From Streptomyces sp. NBC_00443 (GTDB lineage: Bacteria > Actinomycetota > Actinomycetes > Streptomycetales > Streptomycetaceae): a stretch of DNA of 64,000 bases. The notes beneath the pieces are model-generated. The model had not been told where the DNA came from. It worked only from the letters and a program-made list of their open reading frames with translations, and did no database searches. Shown piece after piece: positions 42,825 through 51,633 of this stretch; position 1 is the stretch's first letter; each line of letters opens with the position of its first letter. Location of the stretch: assembly GCF_036014175.1 (NCBI RefSeq), contig NZ_CP107917.1, forward strand, positions 6,076,001 through 6,140,000, given 5' to 3'. Both the position numbers and the translations under genes were made by a program.

Positions 42825-44033
42825 ATGGAGACGGACTGTACGAGAGATGGACTCCCGGTCAACGGCAGCGTGATCACCCCGCTCGCCACCGGGACCCGCC
42901 TGCTGCACATCGGCCCGCACAAGACGGGCACCACCTCGATCCAGGGCGCCCTGTTCGAGGCGAGGACCGAGATGGCCCGGCACGGCGTTGAGTGGCCGGC
43001 CGCCACCCGGCACCCCATGGAGGCGGTCCTGGCCGCCTGCGCCCGCACCGGCATGATGGGCGACCCCGCGCCCACCGAGCGGCACTGGGAGCGGCTGCTG
43101 GAGCAGGTGCGCGCCACGGGCCGGCGTACGTCCGTGATCAGCAGCGAGTTCTTCGCCGACGCCCCCGACGACGACACCGTCGAGCGGATCGTCGAGCAGC
43201 TCGGCGGCGAGCGTGTGCACGTCCTGGTCACGCTGCGCCCGCTCGCGCGGATCATGCCCTCGCAGTGGCAGCAGTACGTGCAGAACGGCCTGCGCATGGG
43301 CTACGAGGACTGGCTGGAGCACTTGCTCAGGAAGCCGCCGTACGACAGGCCCACCCCCAGTTTCTGGCGCCGGCACCGGCATGACCGGCTCGTCGAGCGC
43401 TGGGCGCGGGTGGTCGGCGCGGAGCGGGTCACCGTCGTCGTGGTCGACGACCGGGACCGGGAGGGCCTGATGCGCACCTTCGAAGCGCTGCTCGGACTGC
43501 CCGCGCACCTGCTGCGGCCGATTCCGGACGCGGCGAATCGCTCGCTCACCCTCGCCGAGACCGAAATGCTGCGGAATCTTAATAAGGAATTCCGCGCCAA
43601 TGAACTGCCCGAGGAGCTCTATTCGCAGCTCGTCCGGAACGGCGCCGTGATGCATATGAAGAACACGTGCGCTCCCGGTCCCGGTGACGTGAAGATCTGC
43701 ACCCCGCAGTGGGCCGTCGAGGCCGCCGCCGGGACCGGTGCCGAAATGGCGGACCTGATCGGGTCGACAGGGGTGCGGATCATCGGCGACATGAGCCTTT
43801 TGTCCGCCGTGCAGCTGTCCGCCGTACAGCAGCCGGCGGCCAGGATCGACGCCGTGCCGCGCATCGCTCCCGAGGCGGCGGCGCATGCGCTGTACGGGGC
43901 GCTTGCCGCGGCGGCGGGCGCTCCCGTGCGGCATGCCGCGCCCGCCAGGTCGCGCACCGTTCACCAGACGTCGTCGAAGGAGCTCGTGCGGATACTCGGT
44001 CACCGTTGCCTCAAGCGGCTACGGCTTCGGTGA
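42825..44033 (+). CDS. Sulfotransferase-like P-loop protein
   Basis: ATG at 42825, nine bases after a TACCGT -10 element, so the leader is very short. GTG 42870 is an alternative. 402 residues. The 5'-phosphosulfate loop 'HIGPHKTGTTSIQ' (28-40) is the PAPS-binding signature of bacterial sulfotransferases and related proteins. A helical region ('MPSQWQQYVQNGLRMGYED') and 'WARVVGAERVTVVVVDD' fit the fold. The last 100 residues are Ala-rich and unlike the family. It stands at the head of the glycopolymer cluster, so sulfation or another modification of a surface sugar is a reasonable inference, but the acceptor is unknown. The DNA near 43560-43650 is less GC-rich. Confidence 0.75.
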   Translation: METDCTRDGLPVNGSVITPLATGTRLLHIGPHKTGTTSIQGALFEARTEMARHGVEWPAATRHPMEAVLAACARTGMMGDPAPTERHWERLLEQVRATGRRTSVISSEFFADAPDDDTVERIVEQLGGERVHVLVTLRPLARIMPSQWQQYVQNGLRMGYEDWLEHLLRKPPYDRPTPSFWRRHRHDRLVERWARVVGAERVTVVVVDDRDREGLMRTFEALLGLPAHLLRPIPDAANRSLTLAETEMLRNLNKEFRANELPEELYSQLVRNGAVMHMKNTCAPGPGDVKICTPQWAVEAAAGTGAEMADLIGSTGVRIIGDMSLLSAVQLSAVQQPAARIDAVPRIAPEAAAHALYGALAAAAGAPVRHAAPARSRTVHQTSSKELVRILGHRCLKRLRLR

Positions 44034-44214
44034 GCCTGTGTCGTTACTCACGGCAACCGCCGGGAACCTTCGGAGGGCTTCCTCGCAATGACCATGCGTA
44101 CAAGGTGAATGACAGGTTGCGCGCACATATGCAGACGGGGACGCTCACCTTGCACTGCGGTAACCCCAAGTGGGACCATTTCCAAGTTCCCAGTCGCCAC
44201 AAGGTAGGTCACCT

Positions 44215-45714
44215 GTGTCCCAGCACATAGCCAAGCCCCGTACCACCGCAGTGATCCTTGCGGGTGGTACCGGCCAGCGCGTGGGTCTGTCGATCCCCAA
44301 GCAGCTGCTGAAGATCGCCGGCAAGGCAGTCATCGAGCACACGTTGACCACCTTCGAGAAGGCCGACTCGATCGACGACATCATCGTGTTGATGGCGCCC
44401 GGTTACGTGCCGGACATCGAGAAGATCGTCGCCAAGGCCGGGTTCAAGAAGGTCAAGAAGATCATCGAGGGTGGCACGACCCGGAACGAGACGACCGAGC
44501 GCGCCATCGACGCCCTCGGCGAGGGCCTGGCCGAGGGCGAGGACCTGAACGTCCTCTTCCACGATGCCGTGCGCCCCCTGCTGTCACAGCGTGTCATCGA
44601 CGACTGTGTCGTGGCGCTGGAGCGCTTCCAGGCCGTCGACGTCGCCATCCCGTCCGCGGACACCATCATCGTGACCCGCACGCACGGTGAGGACGGCGAG
44701 TTCATCACCGAGATCCCGGACCGCTCCCGGCTGCGCCGCGGCCAGACGCCGCAGGCGTTCAAGCTGTCCACGATCAAGCGGGCCTACGAGGTCGCCGCCG
44801 GTGACCCCAACTTCCAGGCCACGGACGACTGCTCCGTCGTGCTCAAGTACCTGCCGGACGTGCCGATCCACGTCGTCGCGGGTGACGAGTACAACATGAA
44901 GGTCACCCAGCCCGTCGACGTCTTCATCGCCGACAAGCTCTTCCAGCTGGCCTCCACAGCCACGCCCGAGCAGATCAGCGAAGAGGCCTACCGCGAGTTG
45001 CTGACCGGCAAGACCGTCGTCGTCTTCGGCGGGTCCTACGGCATCGGCAAGGACATCGCCGAACTCGCCGAGTCCTACGGCTCGAAGGTGTACGCGCTGG
45101 GTCGCTCCACCACCGGCACGCACGTGGAGAACCCGGAGGAGGTCGACGACGCGCTGTCCAAGGCGTACGCCGAGACCGGGCGCATCGACTACGTCGTCAA
45201 CACCGCCGGCGTGCTGCGCATCGGCAAGCTCGCCGAGACCGACAACGCCACCATCGAGGAGGCGCTGAAGGTCAACTACCTCGCCCCGGTGCAGATCGCG
45301 CGGTCCTCGTACAAGTACCTGGCCGAGACCAAGGGCCAGCTGCTGCTGTACACCTCCAGCAGCTACACCCGCGGTCGCGCCGAGTACAGCCTGTACTCCT
45401 CGACCAAGGCCGCCATGGTGAACCTCACCCAGGCCCTGTCCGACGAGTGGGCCGGCGACGGCATCCGCGTCAACTGCATCAACCCGGAGCGCACCGCCAC
45501 CCCGATGCGCACCAAGGCCTTCGGCCAGGAGCCCTCGGGCAGCCTGCTCTCCTCCGAGGCCGTCGCCCGCACGTCCCTCGACGTGCTGCTCTCCGAGCTG
45601 ACCGGCCATGTGATCGACGTCCGCCAGCAGGACCCGACGGCGGCCGCCGGCAAGGCGTCCGGCTTCGAGCAGGCCCTTGCCAGTGTTCTGGACCGCCAGG
45701 ACGGCATGGCATAA
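44215..45714 (+). CDS. Bifunctional cytidylyltransferase / SDR oxidoreductase (CDP-alditol synthesis, probably CDP-ribitol type)
   Basis: GTG at 44215 with AAGGTAGG upstream; 499 residues. The N-terminal half is an IspD/TarI-like cytidylyltransferase ('ILAGGTGQRVG' 14-24, 'VLFHDAVRPLLSQRV', 'RRGQTPQAFKLSTI'). The second half is a short-chain dehydrogenase with the NAD(P) motif 'FGGSYGIGKDIAE' (about 271-283) and catalytic Tyr394-x-x-x-Lys398 ('SLYSSTKAAM'). This fusion resembles Bcs1/Acs1 enzymes, which reduce ribulose-5-phosphate and activate ribitol-5-phosphate with CTP. It would supply the polymerase-like genes around it. The exact alditol cannot be read from sequence. Confidence 0.85.
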   Translation: MSQHIAKPRTTAVILAGGTGQRVGLSIPKQLLKIAGKAVIEHTLTTFEKADSIDDIIVLMAPGYVPDIEKIVAKAGFKKVKKIIEGGTTRNETTERAIDALGEGLAEGEDLNVLFHDAVRPLLSQRVIDDCVVALERFQAVDVAIPSADTIIVTRTHGEDGEFITEIPDRSRLRRGQTPQAFKLSTIKRAYEVAAGDPNFQATDDCSVVLKYLPDVPIHVVAGDEYNMKVTQPVDVFIADKLFQLASTATPEQISEEAYRELLTGKTVVVFGGSYGIGKDIAELAESYGSKVYALGRSTTGTHVENPEEVDDALSKAYAETGRIDYVVNTAGVLRIGKLAETDNATIEEALKVNYLAPVQIARSSYKYLAETKGQLLLYTSSSYTRGRAEYSLYSSTKAAMVNLTQALSDEWAGDGIRVNCINPERTATPMRTKAFGQEPSGSLLSSEAVARTSLDVLLSELTGHVIDVRQQDPTAAAGKASGFEQALASVLDRQDGMA

Positions 45715-45740
45715 TCAGCAGTCAATAGCCTTATGGAATT

Positions 45741-45785
45741 CAGGCCTCTGCGATTCTTCGTTCACGAAGAATTCACAGGGGCCTG
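45741..45785 (+). terminator. Two-tier hairpin between the cytidylyltransferase and polymerase-like genes
   Basis: An outer CAGGCCTCTG / CAGGGGCCTG stem encloses an AT-richer stem CGATTCTTCG / CGAAGAATTC on a TTCA loop. It starts 26 bases after the stop. It could be a terminator or a partial attenuator; no T-run follows. Confidence 0.6.
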
Positions 45786-45831
45786 AGTCCTTCCCCCGTC
45801 AGACCGGCCCCTCTCCCTGAGCAGGTTCTCC

Positions 45832-47967
45832 GTGATATCCACCGCTATTCGCGTCGCCCGGGTGGGCAGCGCGGCCGAGCTGGCCGCGGCGGCCCTCATG
45901 ATGCTGGGCTTCCCGGCACTCATGCTGGCCGCGCTCGTCCCGAGCGTCCCCGCCTTCGCGGCCGCGGCCGCCGTGACGTACCTGGCGGACCACTTTCTGC
46001 ACCGCAAGGGCAGCTATCTGGTCAACCGCCTGAGCAAGGTGCGGGCAGGTCTGTCGATCCGTTTCCTGATCAGGCAGCTGCTGCTGATCCTGCTGCTGGC
46101 CCGGCTCGGCCTCGCGGACGACCTGATCTACTACGGCGCGATCGCCTGCTTCATCGCCTTCTACGGCCTTCAGGCCCCGCACGGCGCGCTGGTCACCCTG
46201 ATCCGCAACCGCCGCCGTATGCCGGTCGCCACCCGCAACGTCGACCTCGCCTCGCGCATCCGCATCCCGGACGCCCCGCCGCGCAGGCTGCTGCACCGCT
46301 CCGCCGAGAAGATGCTGCACCTCGACCTCGTGGCCGTCGCCGGCATCCTCGTCTCCGCGTCCCTGGAGTCGGCCGTGGTCGGCTTCATCGGCATCGGCAT
46401 CACGGTGGGCCTGGGCTGCCTGTACGTGCTGGCGCTCGTGCCGTACGTCCGTGGCGCGAAGGTCCCGCCGAACGCCGACACCGTGCTGGCCGCCGTCGAC
46501 GACTGGCTGGGCGAGTACCGGCCCGAGACGGTGCTGTACTTCTCCGGCTCCAAGGACTCCGCGTACCAGGTCAACATGTGGCTGGAGACCATGGAGCAGC
46601 TGGACTCCCAGCCGCTGATCATCCTGCGTGAGCGCGTCATCCTGAACAACCTCGCGCCCACCACGGTCCCCGTCATCTGCGTGCCCGGCGGTGTGCACCT
46701 GATGAACCTGGACCTGTCGAACGTGCGCGTCGCGCTGTACGCGGCGAACGTCGGCAAGAACATCCACCTGCTGCGCGTCCCGACCATGAAGCACGTCTTC
46801 ATCGGCCACGGCGACAGCGACAAGCTGGCCAGCGTCAACCCGTACAGCAAGGTCTACGACGAGGTGTGGACCGCCGGCCGCGCGGGCCGCGACCGGTACG
46901 CCATCGCCGACGTCGGTGTCCGCGACGCCGACATCGTCGAGGTCGGCCGCCCGCAGCTGGCGCCGATCCAGGGCTGGAGCGGTGTCCCCGAGGGCCGGAT
47001 CCCGACCGTGCTGTACGCGCCGACCTGGGAGGGCTGGGACGGCAACCCCGGCAACACCTCGATCGTGCTGGCCGGCGAGTCGATCGTGAAGAAGCTCGTG
47101 TCGGCCGACCCGCCGGTCCGCGTCCTGTACAAGCCGCACCCGTTCACCGGCACCGTCAGCAAGGAGGCCGGCGCCGCGCACCGGCGGATCATCGCCCTGG
47201 TCGAGCAGGCCGCCGCCGAGCGGATCACCGACGCGCGCTTCACGGCCGACACCGCCACGCCGACCGCCGCCAAGGCCGAGCTGGCCCGCATCGAGGCCCG
47301 GCTCGCCGAGCTGTCCGGGAAGGGCAACGGGAAGGGCAACGGCAACGCCAAGGGTGACGAGGCCGAGGCCACCCGTGACGGCCTCGTCGACATCGTCAGG
47401 CACGAGGAGGTCGCCCGGCTGCGCGCCGAGTGGAACACCGCGTACTGGCGCTCCTTCCCCGGCCACGAGCACCGCGTCATCACGGGCCCCGAACCGCGCC
47501 TGTACGACTGCTTCAACGTCTCGGACGCGATGGTCTCCGACATCTCCAGCGTGGTCTCCGACTTCATCGCCAGCGGCAAGCCGTACGCCGTCACGGACTC
47601 CGCCGAGCTGGGCGTGGAGGAGTTCAAGCGGGCGAACACCGCGGTGCGCGCCGCGACGATCCTGTCCAACAGCGCGGCCGAGCTGGGTGAGTTGCTGGAC
47701 GCCGTACGGGATCCGGCCGCCGATGCGCTGGCCGGGGACCGCGAGGAGCTCAAGCGGTACCTGCTCGGCCCGGACGAGCCGACGTCCATCGACCAGTTCA
47801 ACACCGCGGTGGCCAATCTCGCGATCAAGGCCGAGACGCGCAACGTCGGCCAGGATTCCCGGGCGTCGGCCGGAGCCGACATGGACCCCGAGCCCGAGCC
47901 CGACCCCGTGCCGGCGACCGTGCCCGTGCCGCGGGGGGCGGCGGGCGAAGACGATGTGACGGCCTGA
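45832..47967 (+). CDS. CDP-glycerol/ribitol (glycero)phosphotransferase-family membrane protein (TagB/TagF-like)
   Basis: GTG start, 711 residues. The first 210 hold about five membrane helices ('LAAAALMMLGFPALMLAALV', 'LLLILLLARLGLADDLIYYG', 'GIGITVGLGCLYVLALVPYV'). The C-terminal part is the PF04464-type polymerase domain, with 'MKHVFIGHGDSDKLASVNPY' (His326), 'VLYAPTWEGWDGNPGN', 'LYKPHPFTG' and 'VSDISSVVSDFIASGKPYAV' (Ser569-Asp570). Such enzymes transfer alditol-phosphate from CDP-alditol onto a growing teichoic-type chain. The domain is interrupted by a charged linker with 'GKGNGKGNGNAKG'. It probably uses the product of the upstream gene. Confidence 0.85.
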   Translation: MISTAIRVARVGSAAELAAAALMMLGFPALMLAALVPSVPAFAAAAAVTYLADHFLHRKGSYLVNRLSKVRAGLSIRFLIRQLLLILLLARLGLADDLIYYGAIACFIAFYGLQAPHGALVTLIRNRRRMPVATRNVDLASRIRIPDAPPRRLLHRSAEKMLHLDLVAVAGILVSASLESAVVGFIGIGITVGLGCLYVLALVPYVRGAKVPPNADTVLAAVDDWLGEYRPETVLYFSGSKDSAYQVNMWLETMEQLDSQPLIILRERVILNNLAPTTVPVICVPGGVHLMNLDLSNVRVALYAANVGKNIHLLRVPTMKHVFIGHGDSDKLASVNPYSKVYDEVWTAGRAGRDRYAIADVGVRDADIVEVGRPQLAPIQGWSGVPEGRIPTVLYAPTWEGWDGNPGNTSIVLAGESIVKKLVSADPPVRVLYKPHPFTGTVSKEAGAAHRRIIALVEQAAAERITDARFTADTATPTAAKAELARIEARLAELSGKGNGKGNGNAKGDEAEATRDGLVDIVRHEEVARLRAEWNTAYWRSFPGHEHRVITGPEPRLYDCFNVSDAMVSDISSVVSDFIASGKPYAVTDSAELGVEEFKRANTAVRAATILSNSAAELGELLDAVRDPAADALAGDREELKRYLLGPDEPTSIDQFNTAVANLAIKAETRNVGQDSRASAGADMDPEPEPDPVPATVPVPRGAAGEDDVTA

Positions 47968-47990
47968 CCCGCCCGCAGCGGCGCGAACCG

Positions 47991-48032
47991 ACGGCGCGGC
48001 CCCCGAGGAACCTTCCTCGGGGGCCGCGCCGT
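47991..48032 (+). terminator. Very strong terminator after the polymerase-like gene
   Basis: Twenty-base perfect arms (ACGGCGCGGCCCCCGAGGAA with its complement) close on two bases and are followed by TTCTG. Starts 23 bases after the stop. Confidence 0.92.
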
Positions 48033-48221
48033 TTCTGCGCGCGGCCGCATCGCTTCTGAGTGGCCCATTCCGCTTCCCGAATCACGTGAGCCCATGTCAG
48101 TTCGCGATGTGATCTGGCCCACCAAAGCACCGGCCTGAGGCAACCGCTTGCAACACCCAGCCGTCTATCAAGTAGTGAATGAGGCGATACGGGGGAAATA
48201 TCCCGTTGACAAGGGGGAAAC

Positions 48222-49448
48222 GTGACCGTCACGCAGCCTGATGTGACTGTGATCATCGGGGCGTACGAAGCGATGCCGTACCTGGTCGAGTGCCTGGCTT
48301 CCGTCGAGGCACAGACCATCGGCCCAGGGCGCATCGAGGTCATCGCCGTCGACGACGGTTCGACGGACGGCACGGGGGAGTGCCTGGAGGAGTTCGCCGC
48401 CCGCGCGGCGATGCCGGTCACCGTGATCCGGCAGGAGAACTCGGGCGGCCCCAGCGGCCCGCGCAACGTCGGTCTGGGGAAGGCCGCCGGGCGTTTCGTC
48501 TTCTTCCTGGACGCCGACGACCGGCTGGGCCCCGAGGCCCTGGAGCGCATGGTCGCGATGGCCGACAGGAACGGCACGGACGTGGTGCTCGGCCGCATCG
48601 AGGGGGTCAACCGCACCGCGCCCAAGTCGATGTGGGGCAAAACGCTGGACCGTACGGACGTCTTCTCCTCGAACATCAAGTTCACGCTGAGCGCGCAGAA
48701 GCTGTTCCGCCGTGACCTGCTGACCCGGCACGACATGCGCTTCGACGAGTCCCTGTGGACCGGCGAGGACGCGCTGTTCACGATGGAGGCCTATCTGCGG
48801 GCGGACGGCGTCTCCGTGGTCGCCGACCACACCTGCTACTACCTGGTGGGCCGCGACGACGGCAAGCACGTGACCAAGAGCGGCGGCTACACCCTGCGCT
48901 TCGACTCCGCGCGCGCCCTGATGAACCTGATCGCCGAGCACGTCCCGGCGGGCCCGCGGCGTGACCAGCTCATGCTCCGCCCCTTCCTCATCACCCTGCT
49001 GCCGCAGTTCGGGCCCCAGTACGCCAAGGACAGCGAGAAGGTCCGGCAGCGCAAGCTCGAACTCGCGGGGCCCCTCATGGACGCCTACTGGACCCCCGGC
49101 ATCGCCGGCCGGCTCAAGGTCCACGAGCGGCTGCGGCTGCACCTGGTCGCCGACCGGCGCCCCGAACTCCTGCTGTCCGTCGTGGAGTTCGTCAAGGCCA
49201 AGAAGCAGGCGGCGGCCCTCCTGGAGAAGAAGGGCCGCCGGGTCTACCTCGCCTACCCGCACTTCCGGGACGCCACGGCCGGAGTACCCGACTCCGTGTA
49301 CCTCGCCGAACCGCGCGAGGCCCGTGCCTTCCCCGGATACCGGGAGGGCGGCGTGGACTCGTTCCTGCGGCGTGCGGTGCGCAAGGCGCGCCGGACGCTG
49401 AGGTCCTCGGGCGGGGCTACGCCGGGTGGGCGGGCCGCTGCGGCGTGA
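48222..49448 (+). CDS. Glycosyltransferase family 2
   Basis: GTG start with AAGGGGGAAA upstream; 408 residues. The GT-A fold has 'VTVIIGAYEAMPYLVECLAS', the nucleotide-binding 'VDDGSTDGT' (43-51) and the metal-binding 'DADD' (97-100), then 'WTGEDALFTMEAYL' with the likely catalytic acid. The C-terminal half is helical with a basic end ('RRAVRKARRTLRSS'). No membrane helix is seen. It transfers a sugar from a nucleotide donor, probably onto the surface polymer or its linkage unit. Its 3' end overlaps the convergent gene by 32 bases. Confidence 0.9.
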   Translation: MTVTQPDVTVIIGAYEAMPYLVECLASVEAQTIGPGRIEVIAVDDGSTDGTGECLEEFAARAAMPVTVIRQENSGGPSGPRNVGLGKAAGRFVFFLDADDRLGPEALERMVAMADRNGTDVVLGRIEGVNRTAPKSMWGKTLDRTDVFSSNIKFTLSAQKLFRRDLLTRHDMRFDESLWTGEDALFTMEAYLRADGVSVVADHTCYYLVGRDDGKHVTKSGGYTLRFDSARALMNLIAEHVPAGPRRDQLMLRPFLITLLPQFGPQYAKDSEKVRQRKLELAGPLMDAYWTPGIAGRLKVHERLRLHLVADRRPELLLSVVEFVKAKKQAAALLEKKGRRVYLAYPHFRDATAGVPDSVYLAEPREARAFPGYREGGVDSFLRRAVRKARRTLRSSGGATPGGRAAAA

Positions 49449-51462
49449 AGGACCGTCGCTGATCGGGGATCTCGGGGGTCTCCGCCGCCAGCCGCTCCTC
49501 CATCCGTGCGCGGTGCTCTCCGGCCGCCGAACACAGTGACTGCACGGCCTCGTTGAAGCGCACCTGTGACGTCGGCTCGTCCGGCCCCAGCAGGTGCTGC
49601 TTCAACTCCGCCCGGGCCTCGCCCAGTTGGTCCTTCTCGGGCTGCCGCACCGCGTCCAGCAGCTCCGCCATCCCGGCCGCGTCCGGCGTCAGCACCGTCC
49701 CCGCGCGCACGGTCGGGAAGGCCTTGCGGAACACGTCCTCCGCGAGGCCGCTGGTGTTCGCCACGGCGTACGGCTTCCCGCTCGCCAGGAAGTCGCTGAT
49801 CACGCTGGACACATCGCTGATGAGCAGGTCCGCCTCGTTGAAGCAGGCGTACAGCGTCGGCCGGGCGGCCGTGACGACCTGGTGCTCCCACTCCGGCAGC
49901 GAGGCCCAGTACGCCTCCTCCCAGGCTGTCGTCGCCCGCGCCACCGCCTCCGCCCGCCCCGGCTCCGGCGCCGACTGCAGCAGCATCCGCTCGGCCTGAT
50001 CGGCGGACTCCCGCACGGCGGTCGTGGTGAGCCGGTCCAACTCCTCGGTACGAAGAGCGAGTTCACCGGTGTCCCGCGGGCGCTCGCCGGTCCGCTCCCG
50101 GTTCGCCGCCGTGATCAGCTCGCGGATGCGCAGATCGGCAGCCCCCGCGCGCGGATCCACCGACCCCGTCAGCGGATGCGGCTTGTACAGCAGCCGTACG
50201 CCCGCATCCGCGAGCAGCGCCCGTACGAGGTTCTCGCCGGCCTCGATCACCGAGGTGTTGCCGGGGTTGCCGTCCCAGCCCTCCCAGGTCGGCGCGTACA
50301 GCACCGTTGTGTACGCCCCGCTCGGCGGGCCCGCGTACGGCCGGACGTCGTCCAGCTGCGGGCGGCCGATCTCCACGACGTCCTTGTCCTCGACGCCGAC
50401 CTCGGCGTACGCGTACCGCTCGCGCGCCGCCGGACCGGCCACCCACACCTCGTCGTAGGCCTTCGCGTACGGGTTGCAGGACGACAGCTTGTCGCTCTCC
50501 CCGTGGTTGACGAAGGTGTGCTTGAGCGTGGGGATGCGCAGGACCTGGGAGGTCTTGCCGGAGTTCGAGGGGTGGATGAGGACCTGGAGCGAGGACTCCT
50601 CCAGGCGCATCAGCGTGGAGACCTTCGGCAGGCACAGGACCGGCACGTCGGTCGGCGCGATCTTCTGCACCATGAACCGCTCGCGCAGCACGATCAGCGG
50701 CCGTCCGTCCAGCTTCGCCAGCGGCTCCAGCCACATGTTCGCCTGATACGCCGAGGACGCCCCGCCGGAGAAGTAGAGCCCGACCGTCGGCCGGTACTCC
50801 GCCAGCCAGGCGTCGAGCCACTCCAGCGTCTCCCGCTCACCCGCCGGGCGACGGCGCGGCAGCACCCGTACGAGAAGGTCGTACAGGCCCACCAGGGCCA
50901 GGCCCAGGGAGAGGGCGATGCCCAGGGCCGCGCAGCGGGGGTCGTCGGTGGCCGCCGTGGCCAGCAGGCCGGCCGTGGCCGGGAGGCCGAAGACCAGCAG
51001 GCGGGGCCCCGGGCGGCGCAGCAGGATGGGCGGGGCGGGGGACAGGCGCAGGGCGGCGGCGTCGATGTTGCGGGTGACCACCGGCAGCGTGCGGGTGCGG
51101 CGGACCAGCACCGACAGCGCCTGGATCGCGCAGTGCAGGACGTAGAAGGCGAGCAGACCCGCGACCAGCGGGGTGTACACCGGCTCCCGGTGCTGCTCGC
51201 CCAGCCGCAGCAGGCACACCACGAGCAGCAGGTCCCGCAGCACATGCCGCACGGTGATGTCCGCGTGCGATTTGGCGAACACCGACAGCATGCCGCGCTG
51301 CCAGCGCAGCAGCACGCCCTCGACGGCGAGGGACAGGGCCGTCGCGCCGAGCAGCAGCGGGACGTGCGGGCGCAGCGCCGCCACGGCCTGGGCACAGAAG
51401 GCGGCGGCCAGGAGAGCCGTGACGAGCGCTCTCGCCGGGATGCGGGACAGGGGTGCGAGCAA
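49417..51462 (-). CDS. Second CDP-glycerol/ribitol phosphotransferase-family membrane protein
   Basis: TTG start at 51462 with GGAGTGA six bases before it; 681 residues. It is a paralogue of the gene at 45832 with the same plan: N-terminal helices ('ALVTALLAAAFCAQAVAALR', 'LGIALSLGLALVGLYDLLV'), then the polymerase domain with 'LKHTFVNHGESDKLSSCNPY' (His320), 'LYAPTWEGWDGNPGNTSVI', 'LYKPHPLTG' and 'ISDVSSVISDFLASGKPYAV'. Similarity runs end to end, so it arose by duplication. It is encoded on the opposite strand with the pyruvyl transferase upstream. Two such enzymes may act as primase and polymerase, or on different substrates. Confidence 0.85.
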   Translation of the reverse strand: MLAPLSRIPARALVTALLAAAFCAQAVAALRPHVPLLLGATALSLAVEGVLLRWQRGMLSVFAKSHADITVRHVLRDLLLVVCLLRLGEQHREPVYTPLVAGLLAFYVLHCAIQALSVLVRRTRTLPVVTRNIDAAALRLSPAPPILLRRPGPRLLVFGLPATAGLLATAATDDPRCAALGIALSLGLALVGLYDLLVRVLPRRRPAGERETLEWLDAWLAEYRPTVGLYFSGGASSAYQANMWLEPLAKLDGRPLIVLRERFMVQKIAPTDVPVLCLPKVSTLMRLEESSLQVLIHPSNSGKTSQVLRIPTLKHTFVNHGESDKLSSCNPYAKAYDEVWVAGPAARERYAYAEVGVEDKDVVEIGRPQLDDVRPYAGPPSGAYTTVLYAPTWEGWDGNPGNTSVIEAGENLVRALLADAGVRLLYKPHPLTGSVDPRAGAADLRIRELITAANRERTGERPRDTGELALRTEELDRLTTTAVRESADQAERMLLQSAPEPGRAEAVARATTAWEEAYWASLPEWEHQVVTAARPTLYACFNEADLLISDVSSVISDFLASGKPYAVANTSGLAEDVFRKAFPTVRAGTVLTPDAAGMAELLDAVRQPEKDQLGEARAELKQHLLGPDEPTSQVRFNEAVQSLCSAAGEHRARMEERLAAETPEIPDQRRSFTPQRPAHPA

Positions 51463-51633
51463 CTGCGGTCACTCCAAGATCGGCGCGGGACGCGGGCGTC
51501 GGGTTACGGGTCGTGGTGCGCCCGGGTTAACGCGCGGCGGCCTGCGGACGACACGCATGTGTCCTGGGGGCCTGGAGTGACCGTCGCTGCCGGGTGCCCG
51601 GCCGTCGCCGTGGCGGCCGGAGACGCCGGCTCC